Origin: Endomychus coccineus
Taxonomy: Eukaryota; Arthropoda; Insecta; Coleoptera; Endomychidae
Direction: 5' to 3'
Assembly: GCA_958510875.1 (NCBI GenBank)
Contig: OY294070.1
Location: forward strand, 558,001-622,000
Length of the DNA stretch: 64,000 nucleotides
The notes beneath the pieces are model-generated. The model was not told the origin of the DNA and did not search any database. It saw nothing but the letters and a program-made list of their open reading frames with translations. This document shows positions 61,141-64,000 of the stretch, piece by piece; the stretch's first letter is position 1; every line of letters begins with the position of its first letter. The position numbers were made by a program, and so were the translations under genes.

Positions 61141-62160
61141 AATAATGCATTTACATGTTTACGTCAAGTATGAAGTGCAGTGAAAAGTGAATGTGGTGTC
61201 AATAGTTTATAGCAACGATAATTGCGGCGATAAAGGTAATGATTCTTTCGATATTAAATATATGTTCAGTGATTTATTGTCGAATATTCGTGCTTTCATC
61301 ATTAAAATAAATAGCATCGGTCCGCTAGTGCAGCGATTGTAGGTTATGCTATAATTGACAAAACTATAACCATAAGTTAACAGAACTAATTCACGATGAG
61401 TGAAAAATCAATTGCTTTACTATTCGATCGAAATAATTATCGAGCGTAGCTATGATTTCAAAAAATTAAAACATAAATGTTAAATCTTCCACAAATCATA
61501 ACAACGTTTCTGAAATGACAGGTTGGACCAGCCAGCCGTCAAAGGGAACAATTTTCTCCTATATCAAACACATTGAAGCGGGCTTTTTAAAAGCTACAGT
61601 TACAAAAATTTTAATGATGTTTCCAAATTTTAAATTTCAAATTTAAGATTTATGAACAATAATTTAATTACCGTTTATTCTTATAATAAATTATTCAAAA
61701 TTATTACCTTTTTAACAACAAATTACAATTAAATTTGCAAAAATAATTAAGTAACTAATTGAACAACAACTTTTATTCAGTTTACTTGCTGAAAGAAATA
61801 ATGTCAATACAAAATTTATTATTATAAAATAATAAAATCAAAAATTAAATTTTAACAGTCGAGTAGAAAATTAAACAATACATTTTATTCAAATATTTTG
61901 TAAATTTAAAATGATTTTCTGAACGAAAAATTGTATGAAAAAATTTTCTAAATTGTTTCGAACGACGATTCATTTTGCAGAACCGCTTACAATCGCACCA
62001 TGGAAAAACAACCTGAAAAACCAGAGGATTTCACGATGTACATTGTAAAAAAATAAATAAAAATTGACATAATTGTATTTATGCGTACAAATAAATGTAA
62101 CTTAACAAAATATCAATCAAACAAATAAAATTAAAATTTTCTTTTGAAAAATGAAACCAT
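61140..62160. other. Very AT-rich unassigned DNA
   Basis: Especially A+T-rich from 61600 to 62150. No gene or repeat recognised. Confidence 0.45.
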
Positions 62161-62164
62161 TCCA

Positions 62165-62592
62165 TCAGTATTTCCTTATGACGTTGTCACGTTCAACTAT
62201 CGTCAGTAAACCGACTTTACAGACAACCGATTTTTTGGTTGATCTTTCCGGTATGGTCTTTGGTATGGCTTCTGAGTGAACGGCGAGGTGCAGTGACTTA
62301 GACCCAACAGCCTTTCTATCGCAGCTGTTGGAGTGATTGACATTCCCCCATTCCTTCCAAGGCACTCCAGCCTGTGAACTCGGGGAATGCTGGGATACTT
62401 CCGTTTTGGTTTTTGGCCACCACACGATTGCGGCGTATGTGCCTTCCTTGAAAGATACAGGTTGTGAAAATTGAGAATATAAATTTGTTTTTTTGCGATA
62501 ATGTTGACAATTTTCCACGTATCAGTTTGAAATTTGGTAGGAATGCTTCTTGTTATCATCCATGTCCTTAAGAAACGACGCCCAAAAAGCAA
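62165..62592 (-). pseudogene. Non-LTR retrotransposon relic, RT-RNase H connection
   Basis: Three overlapping minus-strand frames each hold part of one protein. YAAIVWWPKTKTEVSQHS is in one frame, IPRVHRLECLGRNGGMSITP plus TAAIERLLGLS in a second, and LHLAVHSEA back in the first. In RNase H-bearing insect LINEs the order YAxxVWWP, LQRLAClGxTGAMxTTPTAAxExLLGLPPLHL, then xEA is standard. Two frameshifts therefore break it. The same part of a related element is at 6.2-6.3 kb (VVWW, LDRLQRLACVGI). Confidence 0.65.
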
Positions 62593-62599
62593 GGCTAGA

Positions 62600-63264
62600 A
62601 CATTTTTTCAAACGTACGCCAATGAAAGGGCTCTTTCAATTAGAGAAAATGTGATGTTTTGAAGAATCTTTGGTTCTGCCTGAAATTTTCAATGTCATTA
62701 TCTTGATAACCAACTTCCTACTCAACAAAGCTATCCAAGCAAGCGAAATCATATTTTAGAGTCAGATGCTAATAAATGTTCTGCATATCTGAAACTAGAG
62801 ACTTTAGGATAGCTATGAAATATCTTAGAAGCAGAGTAACTTTATATCGCTTGCGATTTAATGAAAGTCTTTCTTATATATCTACCTAAAAGCTTTAATT
62901 CTCGACATGGGAATTCACTTTAGAGCTTTGCATTCAAGGTTCCGCACAAAGAATGAAATATTGTCGGAATTTATAGAGACCTATCTGGCAAACGCTAACG
63001 TTATCTAAATGAATGCCTTGGCGAAACTTGCCAGGAGTCCGGTTCTATTTGAATATTTCTTGAAGCTGTAATATCGCGGCGAATGAATTTCTTAACATCA
63101 TAAGGCAGTTCATAACACAAATGAGTTAGTCTTGAAAATATTCTGAAGCAACCGATCTGTACAGATAAATCGTGGCAAGGTTTGGATGGTTTTGGTGCTT
63201 ACTTGTTGAAAATTCATATCTATAGTTTTAATACAACATAAACCTGTAATAAATTCTCACAAAC
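62600..63264. other. Unassigned AT-rich DNA
   Basis: No supported feature. Confidence 0.4.
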
Positions 63265-63320
63265 TTCGTTTTTATTACACAAAATATGTTTCACCACAAG
63301 GTGGCTTTATCAAACAATGG
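63265..63320 (-). ncRNA. Hammerhead-ribozyme-like motif, decayed core
   Basis: Read on the minus strand: a core TTGATAA at 63313-63307 (consensus CTGATGA, two changes), one extra A, stem II GCCAC / GTGGT with loop CTT (63305-63293), GAAA (63292-63289 with A as first stem III base), stem III ACAT / GTGT with a 5-base loop, then A at the cleavage position, and a 4-pair stem I (TTGT with ATAA). All three stems can be drawn in the right order, but two changed core positions, including the catalytic G8-equivalent, predict loss of activity. Such motifs are known in Penelope-like retroelements. Confidence 0.4.
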
Positions 63321-64000
63321 TCTTACAAACTATGGCTTATTCCTTAAATATTACTTATTATGTCAGAATTAAATTATCATAAGGAATTTTCAATTATAAA
63401 ACAAATAGCAACTAATAACGGCTATAACAAAAAAATTGTGATTGATTTGCTCAAGAAAAAAACTATTATAATGAAGCAATGAAGTTAGTTTACCCTAGTA
63501 CAGTTAGATCTCATAATCATAGATGAATAATGTGTAATAATTCGACGGATTATTACTTTTTGTTTTGGGGCCTTTGAATAATATTGAAAATTTTATAAAT
63601 TATTATATCTTGAACACGATATACCAGACAGACCTAGCGACGGCAATCTGAGTCCTCGTTCCTGTATCATTGGCCTGTCAGCCATGAACCATGTTTTACA
63701 AACGTAAGCACGGCACTAGGTCGATGGTACTTTTTTCCCTGAGTCAGGAAAAGTTTACGTGGAGTTGAACAGAGCAATTCTTTCGCCTAGTTAGATTCCT
63801 ATTGGCTGTTGTTATATTTCATGGGCGTGTTCTGATCCCGGAATTCGAAATTGAACATATTTTCTAAGATTGAGCGTGGGGTGGCCCCCCGCTTCAATGA
63901 TTTCATAAAAACTAATTACTTTGAGGGAAAAAGGCAGTTCTCAACCACCTTCTGATAGTTCTTAACTATGTTCGGTAAGTCAGCTTGCTTTATGTCCACA
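63320..64000. other. Unassigned DNA
   Basis: No gene recognised. 63630-63870 is richer in GC than its surroundings and may be another transposon fragment, but shows no motif. Confidence 0.35.

Overview
The window looks like non-genic, repeat-rich DNA from an animal nuclear genome. An insect is most likely and a beetle is plausible, but the species cannot be fixed from sequence alone. The reasons are an AT-rich background, no bacterial-style gene packing or ribosome binding sites, a spliceosomal-type intron, and the mix of transposon families: apurinic-endonuclease LINEs with and without RNase H, Penelope-like GIY-YIG fragments, a Tc1-like transposase relic and a eukaryotic tyrosine-recombinase element. 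I found no convincing host protein-coding gene, tRNA or rRNA.

Layout. 1-11.5 kb: AT-rich DNA with relics of a Tc1-like transposase (about 3.1 kb), an RNase H-bearing LINE (5.6-6.4 kb), two further LINE reverse transcriptase fragments (7.3-7.8 and 9.1-9.3 kb), and a short reverse-strand segment at 8.7 kb related to the satellite that follows. About 11.53-37.21 kb: one uninterrupted head-to-tail satellite array of about 46.8 copies of a 553-bp monomer. It includes a 533-bp deletion variant and nested higher-order duplications of 1105, 2210, 3298, 3831 and 4957 bp. The many short ORFs there are by-products of the repeat. 37.2-48.4 kb: mostly unrecognised AT-rich DNA with a hammerhead-ribozyme-like motif at 38.15 kb, CT microsatellites, a diverged inverted repeat at 40.2/40.8 kb, a LINE fragment at 45.4 kb and dispersed repeats at 47.7-48.3 kb.

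48.48-53.03 kb (minus strand): a LINE with both ORFs open (ORF1 374 aa with PHD-like finger, coiled coil and zinc knuckles; ORF2 985 aa with endonuclease and reverse transcriptase), ending in an ATCT-repeat tail. It is the only apparently intact transposon here. 53.9-55.3 kb: an RNase H-bearing LINE relic of a different clade. 55.6-56.1 and 59.1-59.8 kb: two Penelope-like GIY-YIG endonuclease relics. 56.18-57.78 kb: a compact tyrosine-recombinase gene on the minus strand, two exons, catalytic residues present, one internal stop. It is bounded by 15-bp inverted repeats and abuts a CpG-rich 120-bp foldback. 58.5-64 kb: three more LINE fragments, a CpG-dense patch at 61.0-61.1 kb and a second hammerhead-like motif at 63.3 kb.

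No pathway joins these parts. The region reads as heterochromatin-like sequence built by satellite amplification and successive transposon insertions. The items most worth following up are the tyrosine-recombinase unit with its inverted repeats and foldback, the two ribozyme-like motifs in a window that also holds Penelope relics, and the higher-order structure of the satellite.
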